Positions 18,427 through 27,665 of a DNA stretch of 64,000 bases are shown in pieces. The position numbers and the translations under genes are program-made. The DNA is from Pediococcus cellicola (GTDB lineage: Bacteria > Bacillota > Bacilli > Lactobacillales > Lactobacillaceae): the NCBI RefSeq assembly GCF_001438655.1, contig NZ_JQBR01000003.1, forward strand, positions 124,001 to 188,000. The letters are read 5' to 3'. Under the pieces are notes generated by a model. That model was given only the letters and a program-made list of their open reading frames with translations, was not told the DNA's origin and did no database searches. How positions within the stretch are numbered: the stretch's first letter is position 1; every line of letters starts with the position of its first letter.

Positions 18427-20096
18427 TATGACACATGCCACTGATCAGCAACAGCTTGACGCATCTTTAAGGTTGCTACACGACCACTTTCTTTAGCAAT
18501 TTTGGTTTCATAACGGAAGTGTAAATTATTCTCACCCTGGCGCGCACTTTCAACGGCTTCATCAATGATTTTCTTAATTTCTGTCACAGCCTGATCGTTG
18601 GCATCCCATGAAGAAACATCCTTAACTAATTTGTACAAAGCACCCAATTTTTCGTAATTATCAATATCATAGGCCATCGCTGGTACATGCTTAGTTGCTT
18701 CTTCAAGCTCTGCAATCGTGCGTTGTGTAATGCGGGCTGCACTGGCTTTAGACATGGCTTGAATCGTAATGGAATCATCGTCTAAAGCAATCATCCGATT
18801 TGATTGCAATCCATGAGCCAAGAAGCCACCAGAAACGGCATCTCCAGGGATAAAGGAAATAACTGGATGACCTGCCTGACGCGCTTTTGCATATGCTGCT
18901 GCGCTCGAAGCTAAAGCCACATGAATCCCAATTAACTCTTCTTTATAACCATAAGCCTGACTAGGAACATCCACAACAAGAATAATTGGTCGTTTTGTAT
19001 CCTTGTCAGCATCCTCTTTAATCACCTTGTTTACTACATTTGCAATGGCAAAACCTTCTTGTAATCCGGCTTCACCATTTTGTACCCGCGGAAAACGATT
19101 CTTTGGATCTGGCACAATAGCAATGTAAGTTTTTCCACCTACAGTAGCCTGCAACACAGTCGGGACATTAGTTTCTGCATTTTGAATACCAGTTAACTTT
19201 TCAAACCAGAGACGCCCACGGCTCTTTGGCTTCTCATCATTTGTCGATACGGCATCAATGATCGGATGAGCCACTGTTTCAACGTCTTGATATCGTTGCC
19301 GATACTCAGTGGTATTTAAAGGTTGGCTCATATCTAACTTGTCCAACAAGGAAAGGTAAAAATCAGCTTTTTCTGTGCGTTTGGCATCCTTTTTCTCAGC
19401 AATGGCCGCTGTTACGGCGTCGCGCATCACTTCAACAGAATCATCCACAATTTCGTCTACAATTCCTGTAGCTGCACGTTGTTTGGTGCCCAATGTATCC
19501 CAAATCAAATCCTTATCACTGGAATCAAATTCACGAACACCAGCTTCTTGTTCAATTACTTCAGGACCATTTAAACCGATACGCGCTTTTTTAGTTGCAA
19601 TCAAGTAAGACAAAATTGCTGAGGTAATTGACATACCGCCAAATGAACCGACACGTCCTGGAATTAAACCAATAACCGGTACATATTTCTTGATCGCAAT
19701 AACGGCATTTTGAATCTCAGAAATTGAGAGTAAGCCATAATTAGCTTCTTGTAAACGAACACCACCAGTATCCAAAATAATAATGGGATAAATTTCGGTG
19801 CCGTTTTGATTATCTTTCAAAACTTGTTCGAGAGCTGCCACAATTTTGGCACCACTCACTTCACCAATGCCTCCACCTTGAAAAGCAGATTCAATTGAAA
19901 TAACTAGGGCGTTTTTGTGCTCCAATTGACCCTTCATTAAAATGACACCATCATCACTTTCAGGCACAATCCCTTGTGGCTCCAAATGTGGCGAAATCAT
20001 ATCATCAAAAGGCCCTACCAATTCGCGAGCCGTTCCCTTATCCAGTAAGGCGAGTGCCCGATCACGTCCGCTTAATTCCACAAAACTATTTTTCAT
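18426..20096 (-). CDS. mdcDE: Malonate decarboxylase beta-gamma fusion (MdcD-MdcE)
   Basis: 556-aa carboxyltransferase-fold protein that decarboxylates malonyl-S-ACP to acetyl-S-ACP. Residues about 1-275 match MdcD (GGGIGEVSGAK, DTGGVRLQEANYG, PGRVGSFGGMS); residues about 300-556 match MdcE (RGRLWFEKLTG, PVISFIPGDAVSGGFLAHG). A hydrophilic linker with Asp/Lys lies between about 270 and 300. In the malonate operons I know these are two separate genes, so the fusion is notable. No frameshift is needed: it is one open frame. It overlaps mdcC by 11 nt. Confidence 0.92.
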   Translation of the reverse strand: MKNSFVELSGRDRALALLDKGTARELVGPFDDMISPHLEPQGIVPESDDGVILMKGQLEHKNALVISIESAFQGGGIGEVSGAKIVAALEQVLKDNQNGTEIYPIIILDTGGVRLQEANYGLLSISEIQNAVIAIKKYVPVIGLIPGRVGSFGGMSITSAILSYLIATKKARIGLNGPEVIEQEAGVREFDSSDKDLIWDTLGTKQRAATGIVDEIVDDSVEVMRDAVTAAIAEKKDAKRTEKADFYLSLLDKLDMSQPLNTTEYRQRYQDVETVAHPIIDAVSTNDEKPKSRGRLWFEKLTGIQNAETNVPTVLQATVGGKTYIAIVPDPKNRFPRVQNGEAGLQEGFAIANVVNKVIKEDADKDTKRPIILVVDVPSQAYGYKEELIGIHVALASSAAAYAKARQAGHPVISFIPGDAVSGGFLAHGLQSNRMIALDDDSITIQAMSKASAARITQRTIAELEEATKHVPAMAYDIDNYEKLGALYKLVKDVSSWDANDQAVTEIKKIIDEAVESARQGENNLHFRYETKIAKESGRVATLKMRQAVADQWHVS

Positions 20097-20385
20097 CGTT
20101 TAACGCCTCCATTGCCTGAGTTAATCGCAAGTTAACCACCCCTGGCGTTGCACCAAAGTCGTTAATTTCAATATCTGCTAGTAACGGATACCGATCAAAA
20201 AAGCGCGTTAAAACATTTTGCCAAACTTCTTTGAAGCCATCGCTACCAGTCACAATATGCAGCGTTGTTTCTTTCGCCGATGTTGGCTTGAAGATAACTT
20301 CTAAATCACCAGATGCAACGACACCTACATGAACCGGATGCTGAACTGGCTTTGTATTTTTAAATGAAAATGTTAGTTTTTCCAT
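20086..20385 (-). CDS. mdcC: Malonate decarboxylase acyl carrier protein (delta subunit)
   Basis: 99-aa acyl carrier. The conserved VGVVASGDLEV motif holds Ser25, the residue known in the Klebsiella protein to carry the phosphoribosyl-dephospho-CoA arm. The end of the gene overlaps mdcDE by 11 nt and its start lies one base after the mdcB stop, with AAGGAG inside the end of mdcB. Confidence 0.92.
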   Translation of the reverse strand: MEKLTFSFKNTKPVQHPVHVGVVASGDLEVIFKPTSAKETTLHIVTGSDGFKEVWQNVLTRFFDRYPLLADIEINDFGATPGVVNLRLTQAMEALNDEK

Positions 20386-20386
20386 T

Positions 20387-21199
20387 TTAATTCTCCTTGA
20401 TATTTAAATTGTGTAAAAAGTAAGTTGCTGCAAATAGATCCGCACAGCCGCCCGGCGAAATCTGGTACTTGACCGCCATTTGATTTAATTGCTGAAAAGC
20501 GGGACTCTCTTCAACCACAGGAGCTACCAGTGCTTGTCGCGCTTCATTTTGAAAATCACGTAAAACTGCCAAGCTACTGCGATGAATCACATTGGTATCA
20601 TCTACACTGGCATACAGCAGGCACAACACACGCAACCACTGTTGTGGTGTGACCTCTGCTTGACCTAGCACTAATTTCAAACCCGCTGCCACGTGAGGAA
20701 AGCCACTCGCAGCTTCTTCGCGGGCGCCAATAACTTTATATTTTCGTTTAGCTTGTATACCATAGGTTGTTTGAGGATGCGTCTGTACATATCGATCAGG
20801 AAAACTCGCCAATTTGCCAGCCATTTGCAAAATAGTTGGCAAGTCCGCTGTTTCTTGACTGCTGATGACCGCTATCAACACGCCTAAGGCCCAAATGGCA
20901 CCTTTATGTGTATTGACACCTTGAGTAGCTTGAAGCATTGCCTCTTCACCTTCACGGCCAAGTGACCCAATTTTTTCTCGTAAGTTGAGTGAAATGGACA
21001 TGTTTTGTGCAGTCTCAGCAATCTGCCGAAAAGTTTCATATAAACTATCTGCGGAACGCATAAATAACGCGATATCCATATCTGTATGCGAGCCATTAGA
21101 TACTTTTGTAACCAATCCTGGTTTGGGTGCAAAGTTAGCTTCCCATTTTAACGCCTGTACCGCCTGCGTAGCTAGGTTTTCAGCAATCCTTACTTTCAT
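20387..21199 (-). CDS. mdcB: Triphosphoribosyl-dephospho-CoA synthase
   Basis: 270-aa CitG/MdcB-family enzyme making the prosthetic-group precursor from ATP and dephospho-CoA. Motifs: KPGLVTKVSNGSHTDMDI near the N terminus, GVNTHKGAIWALG mid-protein and PGGCADLFAATYFL at the end. A GTG four codons upstream abuts GGAG, leaving no spacing, so the ATG at 21199 is preferred. Third gene of the operon, 24 nt after mdcA. Confidence 0.9.
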   Translation of the reverse strand: MKVRIAENLATQAVQALKWEANFAPKPGLVTKVSNGSHTDMDIALFMRSADSLYETFRQIAETAQNMSISLNLREKIGSLGREGEEAMLQATQGVNTHKGAIWALGVLIAVISSQETADLPTILQMAGKLASFPDRYVQTHPQTTYGIQAKRKYKVIGAREEAASGFPHVAAGLKLVLGQAEVTPQQWLRVLCLLYASVDDTNVIHRSSLAVLRDFQNEARQALVAPVVEESPAFQQLNQMAVKYQISPGGCADLFAATYFLHNLNIKEN

Positions 21200-21223
21200 T
21201 TCAGCTTTCACTCCAACTTATCA

Positions 21224-22867
21224 TTATGACCAGCTACGGAATTTTGCCGGTGGATTGTATAATCCATTTGACCACTCTACTAAATCATCCATCGTCTGTG
21301 CTGCTAATAATGAACGTTTTGCCTGACCACGAGAAACACCTAAGTCTTCTGGTAATGCTACAATACCACGTGCACGTAAGTCAGCTAATGTCTTTGCATC
21401 ACTGCGTAATCCGACTGGTGTGACGCCCGCAATTGCTTCAATAGCGGCCTGACGTTCTGCCATGCTATCCGTCTTATAAAGATAGGCAATTCCTTCTTCA
21501 GTCACAATATGGGTGGTGTCTTCACTATAAATCATGATTGGCACGTTCTTTAATTTAGCTTCCTTACGAACTTCCTCAGCATCAAGATGATCAACAAAAA
21601 CAGGTTTCTTGTTAGCTCCAAAGGTTTCAACCATTTGAACAACTAGCTTCTGTCCCTTGCCAAGAGGATCATTATCAGGACGCAAACTCTGCCAAGCAGG
21701 TGTGGAATGACGTCGTCCAGTAGGATTGCTACCCATGTTAGGTGCCCCACCAAATCCGGATAAACGACCATTGGTAACGGTTGAAGAATTTCCGTATTGG
21801 TCAATTTGTAAGGTTGAACCCACAAACATATCCAAAGCATACTGACCAGCCATTTGACCATAAGCTCGGTTGGATCGCATGCTGCCATCTTTACCTACAA
21901 AGAAGATATCTGGGCGAGCTGCAATGTATTTCTCCATGCCGACTTCGCCACCAAAACTGTGAATGGACTTGATCCAACCACTTTCGATTGCTGGAATTAA
22001 AGTTGGCGTTGGATTAACTTCCCAATTAGGAACAATTTTGCCCTTTAAACCTAGTTGTTCGCCATAGGTAGGCAATAACAACTCAATCGCAGCTGTATTG
22101 AACCCAACCCCGTGGTTAACAGACTGTACATTGTGTTTTTCATAAATTCCGCGAATGGCCATCATGCCCATCAGAATTTGTAATTCCGTAATATTTTGTG
22201 GATCACGTGTAAACAATGGTTCCAACTGATAAGGCTCATCAGCAGGAATAACCACATCTACCCAGTCACTAGGAATATCAACACGTGGTACTTTATCTAC
22301 CACTTCGTTAGCTTGTACAATCACAATACCATCTTTAAATGCCGCTGATTCAACGATTACCGGTGTTTCTTCAGTGTTATTACCAGTGTATAAGTTCCCT
22401 TCATGGTCAACTTTATCAGCAGCTACGAGGACAACATTAGGAATCAGGTCGATAAATAAACGTGCGTATAACTCAAGGTACGTATGAATATCCCCAACTT
22501 GCATTGTTCCATCGGCAATCATTTGCGACACACGCGTACTTTGTGGTCCCGCAAATGAGAAGTCCATTTTATTTGCAATACCTAATTCAAACAAATCTAA
22601 ATGTTCCGGACGTGAAATACTCGACATAATCATATGCAAACCGTGTATTTTTTCCGGGTCAACACTCGCCAAAATTTTTGATAAAAAGCTTGCCTGCTTT
22701 TGATTATCGCCTTCCAAAACGACCTTATCATTTGAATCAATCAAGGTTTCTAACAAAGCTTTTGCATCTTTGGTTTTGGCAAACTTTCCATCTAAAAGGC
22801 TTGCGGCATTTTCAAGTTTTTGTCGTTTTGCATCGCGATGAGTTGTCCAACTTTTAATCTCACTCAT
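21224..22867 (-). CDS. mdcA: Malonate decarboxylase alpha subunit (acetyl-S-ACP:malonate ACP transferase)
   Basis: 547-aa CoA-transferase-fold subunit that exchanges acetyl for malonyl on MdcC. Family landmarks: the N-terminal KSWTTHRDAKRQKLENA, the FAGPQSTRVSQMIADGTM region and the GGAPNMGSNPTGRRHSTPAW block. Length is normal for MdcA (about 550). ATG at 22867 follows GGAG at 7 nt. Second gene of the operon. Confidence 0.95.
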   Translation of the reverse strand: MSEIKSWTTHRDAKRQKLENAASLLDGKFAKTKDAKALLETLIDSNDKVVLEGDNQKQASFLSKILASVDPEKIHGLHMIMSSISRPEHLDLFELGIANKMDFSFAGPQSTRVSQMIADGTMQVGDIHTYLELYARLFIDLIPNVVLVAADKVDHEGNLYTGNNTEETPVIVESAAFKDGIVIVQANEVVDKVPRVDIPSDWVDVVIPADEPYQLEPLFTRDPQNITELQILMGMMAIRGIYEKHNVQSVNHGVGFNTAAIELLLPTYGEQLGLKGKIVPNWEVNPTPTLIPAIESGWIKSIHSFGGEVGMEKYIAARPDIFFVGKDGSMRSNRAYGQMAGQYALDMFVGSTLQIDQYGNSSTVTNGRLSGFGGAPNMGSNPTGRRHSTPAWQSLRPDNDPLGKGQKLVVQMVETFGANKKPVFVDHLDAEEVRKEAKLKNVPIMIYSEDTTHIVTEEGIAYLYKTDSMAERQAAIEAIAGVTPVGLRSDAKTLADLRARGIVALPEDLGVSRGQAKRSLLAAQTMDDLVEWSNGLYNPPAKFRSWS

Positions 22868-22910
22868 GATTTAACTCCTTTAATTATCTATATTATTTTT
22901 TCACTAATTA

Positions 22911-23813
22911 CTAAGCCCATTTATTCAACAAAAATTTAGCATCGTCCATAGCCATATCTGCTAAGGTAATCGTCTTAATATCAGGTGCTTTGGCTTTTAA
23001 CAAGTTAGTCATCACATGTCCCGGCGAAAATTCAACGGAAACTGTAGTTAAATACTCTTGTGCAATTGCCATCATGACATCCCAATACACCGGATATGAG
23101 AGATTATTTCCTAAATCATAGGCTATTTTTTTCACGTCCCTTGTGGCATGTCCGTTGTAATCTGCTAAATAAATGCAATTAGGGGCCTTCAAAGTTACTT
23201 TACTTAATGCTTCAGTTAGTTTCTTCGCAACACCTCTCATCAAAGGTGAATGAGAAGGGACCGGTACACGCAATAGTTTGGCCTTTTGTGCTCCCTGAGC
23301 CTTTGCCTTTTCTAACACCGTTTGAATACCAACAATATTTCCTGAAACTGTGACTTGTAACTGTGAATTTTGATTGGATACATAAACTGGATGGGCTTCA
23401 TCAAAATGATCAGTGACAATCTGTGTAACTTCTTTGCGTAGCAATCCTACAATGACACCCATGCCATAACCATCAGGATATGCATTTTGCATTAAATTGG
23501 CTCGCTGTGCAACTACTTTAATCGCATCATCCGCACGAATCACTCCGGCTGCATATGCTGCAGCAAACACACCTAAAGAATGTCCAGCTACTAAATCGGG
23601 CTGTTTATTTTCCGCTCTTAATTGATTTACCTGATCCATTTGTAGAATTAGAATACTTAACTGAATCTGCACAGAGTCCAGATAGCCTTGGTCCGTATCT
23701 TCCAAATTCACACCTGTCAACTCAGTCACTTTATTTTTCAAATTTGGATCAACAGTTGCTAACATTCCTCGTCGTTGCGAACCCTGTCCTGGAAACATCC
23801 ATAGGGTTTTCAT
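22911..23813 (-). CDS. mdcH: Malonyl-CoA:ACP transacylase of malonate decarboxylase
   Basis: 300-aa FabD-like acyltransferase that primes holo-MdcC with malonyl or acetyl groups. Motifs: FPGQGSQRRGM, nucleophile GHSLGVFAAAYAAG, and PVPSHSPLM with the catalytic His. First gene of the operon, divergent from mdcR. AAAAGG directly abuts the ATG at 23813, so the ribosome site is poorly spaced, but the MKTLWMFPGQG start is typical. Confidence 0.92.
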   Translation of the reverse strand: MKTLWMFPGQGSQRRGMLATVDPNLKNKVTELTGVNLEDTDQGYLDSVQIQLSILILQMDQVNQLRAENKQPDLVAGHSLGVFAAAYAAGVIRADDAIKVVAQRANLMQNAYPDGYGMGVIVGLLRKEVTQIVTDHFDEAHPVYVSNQNSQLQVTVSGNIVGIQTVLEKAKAQGAQKAKLLRVPVPSHSPLMRGVAKKLTEALSKVTLKAPNCIYLADYNGHATRDVKKIAYDLGNNLSYPVYWDVMMAIAQEYLTTVSVEFSPGHVMTNLLKAKAPDIKTITLADMAMDDAKFLLNKWA

Positions 23814-23882
23814 CCTTTTACACGCCAGCTTTCTTATGAATTGATCTCACACTGCTTACTTTAATGTTGATTCTGAAATATG

Positions 23883-23922
23883 TATAATACAAAGTTGGAA
23901 AGATACTTAACCAAATGGTTAA
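23883..23922. promoter_or_regulatory. mdc divergent promoter region and palindromic operator
   Basis: A TATAAT box for mdcR lies at 23883-23888. A perfect palindrome, TTAACCAAATGGTTAA (7-2-7), at 23907-23922 has the T-N11-A form of a LysR binding site. It lies between the mdcR -10 and its start, fitting autorepression, and about 95-110 bp upstream of mdcH, fitting activation. Confidence 0.6.
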
Positions 23923-23942
23923 CAATAAAGCGAGGCTAATTT

Positions 23943-24812
23943 ATGAATTTAACACATCTACGTTACTTTTCTGTTGTCGCTAGTCAACAAAGCATTACTA
24001 AAGCATCCGAGTTACTATTTGTCTCCCAATCTGCTGTCAGCAAAACAATTAAACAACTAGAGTCAGAACTAAACGTCAAACTCTTTGACCGAATTGGCCG
24101 AACCATTAAGTTAAACCGGGCAGGCAAACTTTTTTATAGCTATGTCAAAGATAGTTTGAATTTACTTGACCGTGGTATCTCTGCTGTTTCAGGCGGTGTT
24201 CAAGCTACAGAACAACCTATTTCCATTTTGTTTGAAGTTGGGTCCACCTTAATTCCTCAAATTGTTAATCGCATCCAACAAAATTTACCTAAGGTGCAAT
24301 TGAATATTGCCCAACACGTTCAAATGGATACCGATCTTGAACAGTATGATTTCATTGTCACCACGCGAAAAATTCCGAAATATTTCGTAGCACCCATCAT
24401 TAGTGAAGAAATTTTTGTGGGCTGGAAATCCAGTTATCCTAACGACACTGTTCAAGCAGCTACTTTAACTAACACCCAGTTTATCGGCCTAGGAAGTCAA
24501 AATCAGTTACGTAAAACAATTGATACGTATTTTCAAAAACAAGGCTTATCTATTAAATTTAAATATGAAACGGATGACCCTGCAACTGTTCGTGGTCTTA
24601 TTGATGCTGGTGTTGGCGTCGGTTTTATTCCGGCTGTCACCTGGCAAACAGTCGGCAAGTCCTTGCATCTTGCCCGCCTCACACCGCACACGATGCGTCG
24701 CACGATTTACCTCTGTTCTCCTGCACATCAATTGAACACAATTCAGCGCGAAATTAGTAATGAACTCGTTGAAATATTTGTAGCTGCACAAAAGCAAGAA
24801 TTAAAAATATAG
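23943..24812 (+). CDS. mdcR: LysR-family regulator, probable malonate operon activator
   Basis: 289 aa: N-terminal winged HTH (LRYFSVVASQQSITKASELL, then SQSAVSKTIKQLE) and a periplasmic-binding-like effector domain. Divergent from mdcH, the standard arrangement for a LysR activator of a catabolic operon. ATG at 23943 follows GAGG at 8 nt. The inducer, presumably malonate or a derivative, is inferred from context only. Confidence 0.88.
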   Translation: MNLTHLRYFSVVASQQSITKASELLFVSQSAVSKTIKQLESELNVKLFDRIGRTIKLNRAGKLFYSYVKDSLNLLDRGISAVSGGVQATEQPISILFEVGSTLIPQIVNRIQQNLPKVQLNIAQHVQMDTDLEQYDFIVTTRKIPKYFVAPIISEEIFVGWKSSYPNDTVQAATLTNTQFIGLGSQNQLRKTIDTYFQKQGLSIKFKYETDDPATVRGLIDAGVGVGFIPAVTWQTVGKSLHLARLTPHTMRRTIYLCSPAHQLNTIQREISNELVEIFVAAQKQELKI

Positions 24813-24904
24813 TTGCGCAAATGAAAATAACCTGCTATATTTACGTTGATTTTACTTCGCCATTTTGATTGATCTCACAAATTCAATAAAGGTGGCAAAC
24901 TTCA

Positions 24905-26002
24905 ATGACAACAAGAACAACTCCGCCAGCCGCGGACGTTGGTGACTACATGAAAGTATTCGCCTGTACGGCAGTGATGATGCAGACGGTGCTTTCACTC
25001 GTTTTAAAAACAGGCCCTAGTTTAGCAACCCAATCTGGAATTGGCATCGTCTATAATCTGGTGAAGTATACTGCACCAGCCTTCATTTTTGGGATTCTTT
25101 TTTCCACAATTCGAACGCACGAAAATGCTCATTTATCCGATTATGGCAGTTATATGGCCAAACAATTTTCGGCTTTATTTGTCCCTACTTTTTGGTGGAC
25201 ACTCGCGTATCTCTTGATTATGCCCAATGTACAACAGGTTAACCATTATCATAATTTGGGTAGCTTTCTGTGGCACTTCATTAACGGAAATGCAGCCCCT
25301 CATCTTTGGTACAACACAATGATGCTTCAGTTCATCATTTTAATGCCGTTTTTCTGGTGGCTTTCTCGCTGGGCAGTAAAATCAACCCATCGTCTTTACG
25401 GAACCTTATTAGTTACGACTATCGGTTATTTTATCTGGTTGTTCTTTTATGATCATTTTGTGTTTTATGGTCCCCAAATGCAGCACTGGTATCTGTTAGA
25501 TCGCCTTTTCGTTAGCTTTATTATTTACGGTATTTTCGGTTCATTGGCTTGGAAGAAACATCATCAATTGGAGAATCTCCTTCGCCGTTTTTGGGGGATC
25601 ATAGCTATTATTCTGGTTGGCACATTTATCTGGACTAATTTGGAATTAAAATCCTTTGGTCATCCCGTAAACTTGGCAAACGCCATTTATTACAAGCCGT
25701 CAATGACGCTTTATGCTCTGGCTATTATTGGTTTGGTAGCTGCGTTAGCATTTCTAAATATTCGCCAACACTCACGGGTCCTACAACCCATGCATTTCTT
25801 GGCAACTTATGCCTATCGTGCATACTTATCAAATGTTTTTTGGCTACAAGTCATCTGGCATATATTCGGGAATAGTCTTAGCAATAATCATCCAGTTTGG
25901 GCTATTATCTGTTGTTACATCTTAACTTGGATTTTGGCGTTCACTTCCGCTTATGTTTTTCATGTAAGTTGGTTTGCCGTTAAACATAAATTTAACTTCT
26001 AA
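24905..26002 (+). CDS. Membrane acyltransferase-3-like protein
   Basis: 365 aa, about ten membrane spans with the layout of acyltransferase family 3 proteins (O-acetylation of surface sugars). It begins with GDYMKVFACTAVMM, corresponding to the family's RxxAxxxVxxxH first helix but without a clear catalytic His there, and has HLWYNTMMLQFIILMPF mid-protein. The acceptor is unknown. Start ATG behind AAGGTGG. It follows mdcR by about 90 bp but has no visible tie to malonate metabolism. Confidence 0.65.
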   Translation: MTTRTTPPAADVGDYMKVFACTAVMMQTVLSLVLKTGPSLATQSGIGIVYNLVKYTAPAFIFGILFSTIRTHENAHLSDYGSYMAKQFSALFVPTFWWTLAYLLIMPNVQQVNHYHNLGSFLWHFINGNAAPHLWYNTMMLQFIILMPFFWWLSRWAVKSTHRLYGTLLVTTIGYFIWLFFYDHFVFYGPQMQHWYLLDRLFVSFIIYGIFGSLAWKKHHQLENLLRRFWGIIAIILVGTFIWTNLELKSFGHPVNLANAIYYKPSMTLYALAIIGLVAALAFLNIRQHSRVLQPMHFLATYAYRAYLSNVFWLQVIWHIFGNSLSNNHPVWAIICCYILTWILAFTSAYVFHVSWFAVKHKFNF

Positions 26003-26034
26003 AATTATTCATTTAGTCAAACAGGATTAAAAAC

Positions 26035-26078
26035 ACAAAAGACGACCGAAGCGAAAATTCGTAACGGTCGTCTTTTGT
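26035..26078. terminator. Terminator after acyltransferase gene
   Basis: AAAAGACGACCG pairs with CGGTCGTCTTTT, with inner CGAA/TTCG pairing, and T-rich sequence follows on the plus strand. Confidence 0.9.
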
Positions 26079-26166
26079 TTCGATTAAAATAAATTAGTTT
26101 TGTTTCCCAAATATAGTGTGTGGTGCATTTTATAATTGAGGTTTACAAAAAATCTAAAGAATGGTG

Positions 26167-26991
26167 TTAAAGCATCTTTATAAATGTTTCATATCGTTTT
26201 TCTTTAGGGAAATTCCAGTTTTTACTCGTCTCTATTGCCAATTCATCAGTAGAGTCAAATTCACCACCAATAAATTCATATCGTTCCTTGATCCATTGGA
26301 ACTGTATATTTTGCAATTTATTCAGTTCTCCTGACACGTTTTGTCCATTCCATCCTAACGTGACCAAATTAGTGGCATCTTCAAAAAGAAATTCATACGC
26401 TAAGATTTCATCCTTTTTTATTGTAATCAATGGTGCAGAATCTATTTGATCTTGAAAAATAATTTTTTGCCATCTTTCTCTGGACATACTAGCCACTGGA
26501 TTAATCATATGAACCTGTTTGTAACGCGCATAACACTTGCTTACTAGTTGCTTTAACAAATAACTATTTTGTTTAACCTGATGGGCCGTTTGAAATTGAA
26601 TCTTTTCATTCTGTACATGAACATCTTTTGTAGCAATTTGGGGTTCTACTGTAGTTCGAACTAATTTAAAATTCTGCATTTGTAACCAACGATTGAAATG
26701 TCCTTGTGGTGCAAAATCACGAGTAATAAGTCGATCTTTATTTGATTTTAAGGCCTTTTGTCGTATATGATGTAAAATTTTTAAATTTAGTGTTTCATTC
26801 TGAGCATTTTTTTCATATACAGTAAAATATAACGCGAATGGATGAATCTCATTTTCCCATGTTATACAAATAGCGACTAGCTCACCATGTACATAATATT
26901 TTTGAGTCTTTTCAGGTAACTCTTTAGTTTTTCGAGCGATTTCTGTATCACCATCTACATTCTCCAATAGTTGTTCTATTTCATCATTCAA
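26167..26991 (-). CDS. Hypothetical protein, possible GNAT-type fold
   Basis: 274-aa soluble protein. I do not recognise it securely; two halves each resemble an acetyltransferase core (KYYVHGELVAICITWEN in the first, ITIKKDEILAYEFLFED in the second), which suggests a double GNAT fold. The longest frame begins with GTG inside a G-rich stretch, but AAAGGAAG spaced 9 nt before TTG at 26991 fits better, giving MNDEIEQLLENV. It lies 59 nt behind the XRE gene on the same strand. Confidence 0.55.
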   Translation of the reverse strand: MNDEIEQLLENVDGDTEIARKTKELPEKTQKYYVHGELVAICITWENEIHPFALYFTVYEKNAQNETLNLKILHHIRQKALKSNKDRLITRDFAPQGHFNRWLQMQNFKLVRTTVEPQIATKDVHVQNEKIQFQTAHQVKQNSYLLKQLVSKCYARYKQVHMINPVASMSRERWQKIIFQDQIDSAPLITIKKDEILAYEFLFEDATNLVTLGWNGQNVSGELNKLQNIQFQWIKERYEFIGGEFDSTDELAIETSKNWNFPKEKRYETFIKML

Positions 26992-27050
26992 AGTGAGCAC
27001 TTCCTTTCTCTTAACTTGTCCCCCCACAAAAACGATTTTTAAGATAGTTT

Positions 27051-27599
27051 CTATTTATAAATTGTTCGTCGATTATATTTTACATAACCCACAAAAAACG
27101 TCACTAGATAGTGGGTTGCACGTTTTGCGATCGGATACAAACCCAAGCCAACGATAAATATCAGAGCACATAACAATGTAGATAAAATTGGGTATATTTG
27201 CGTGCCAGTAATTAATCCAATCAATAATAGCAGCGGTGAAATTATAAAAGCTGCCGTAATTACCCAAAGTGCTCCAAGCATCGCAACAACGATGATAGCT
27301 CCCGAAGAAAATAACACTATGTTAAACGCAATCACTCCAAATAATGCAAACCAGTTTATTTTATTCATTGGCCTAATCTCCTCATTATGCTTAATTTGTG
27401 CTTTGGTTTCAGAGATTAATTCATCCAAAGACAAGCCATAAAGCGAACTTAGGTCTTTTAAAACATAAATGTTAGGTAGCGTTTTGTTTTGTTCCCACCG
27501 CGAAACTGTCTGTCTTGTCACAAACAATATTTTTGCAACCGATTCTTGGGTTAGACTTTTATTTATACGCGCATGCTTTAATGAATCGCCTAAAGACAT
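27051..27599 (-). CDS. XRE-family regulator with C-terminal membrane domain
   Basis: 182 aa: N-terminal HTH (SLTQESVAKILFVTRQTVSRWEQ) followed by four hydrophobic spans from about residue 80. The layout is similar to the two regulators at 34018 and 36867, although the sequences are clearly different. The reading frame runs 22 codons further upstream, but AAGAGGGGG fixes the ATG at 27599. Membrane anchoring suggests it senses envelope or peptide stress (inference). Confidence 0.8.
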   Translation of the reverse strand: MSLGDSLKHARINKSLTQESVAKILFVTRQTVSRWEQNKTLPNIYVLKDLSSLYGLSLDELISETKAQIKHNEEIRPMNKINWFALFGVIAFNIVLFSSGAIIVVAMLGALWVITAAFIISPLLLLIGLITGTQIYPILSTLLCALIFIVGLGLYPIAKRATHYLVTFFVGYVKYNRRTIYK

Positions 27600-27665
27600 T
27601 TGAACCCCCTCTTCCTTTGCACAATTACTAGTATGAGAAACTTTGATCAACAAATAAAGCAACAA

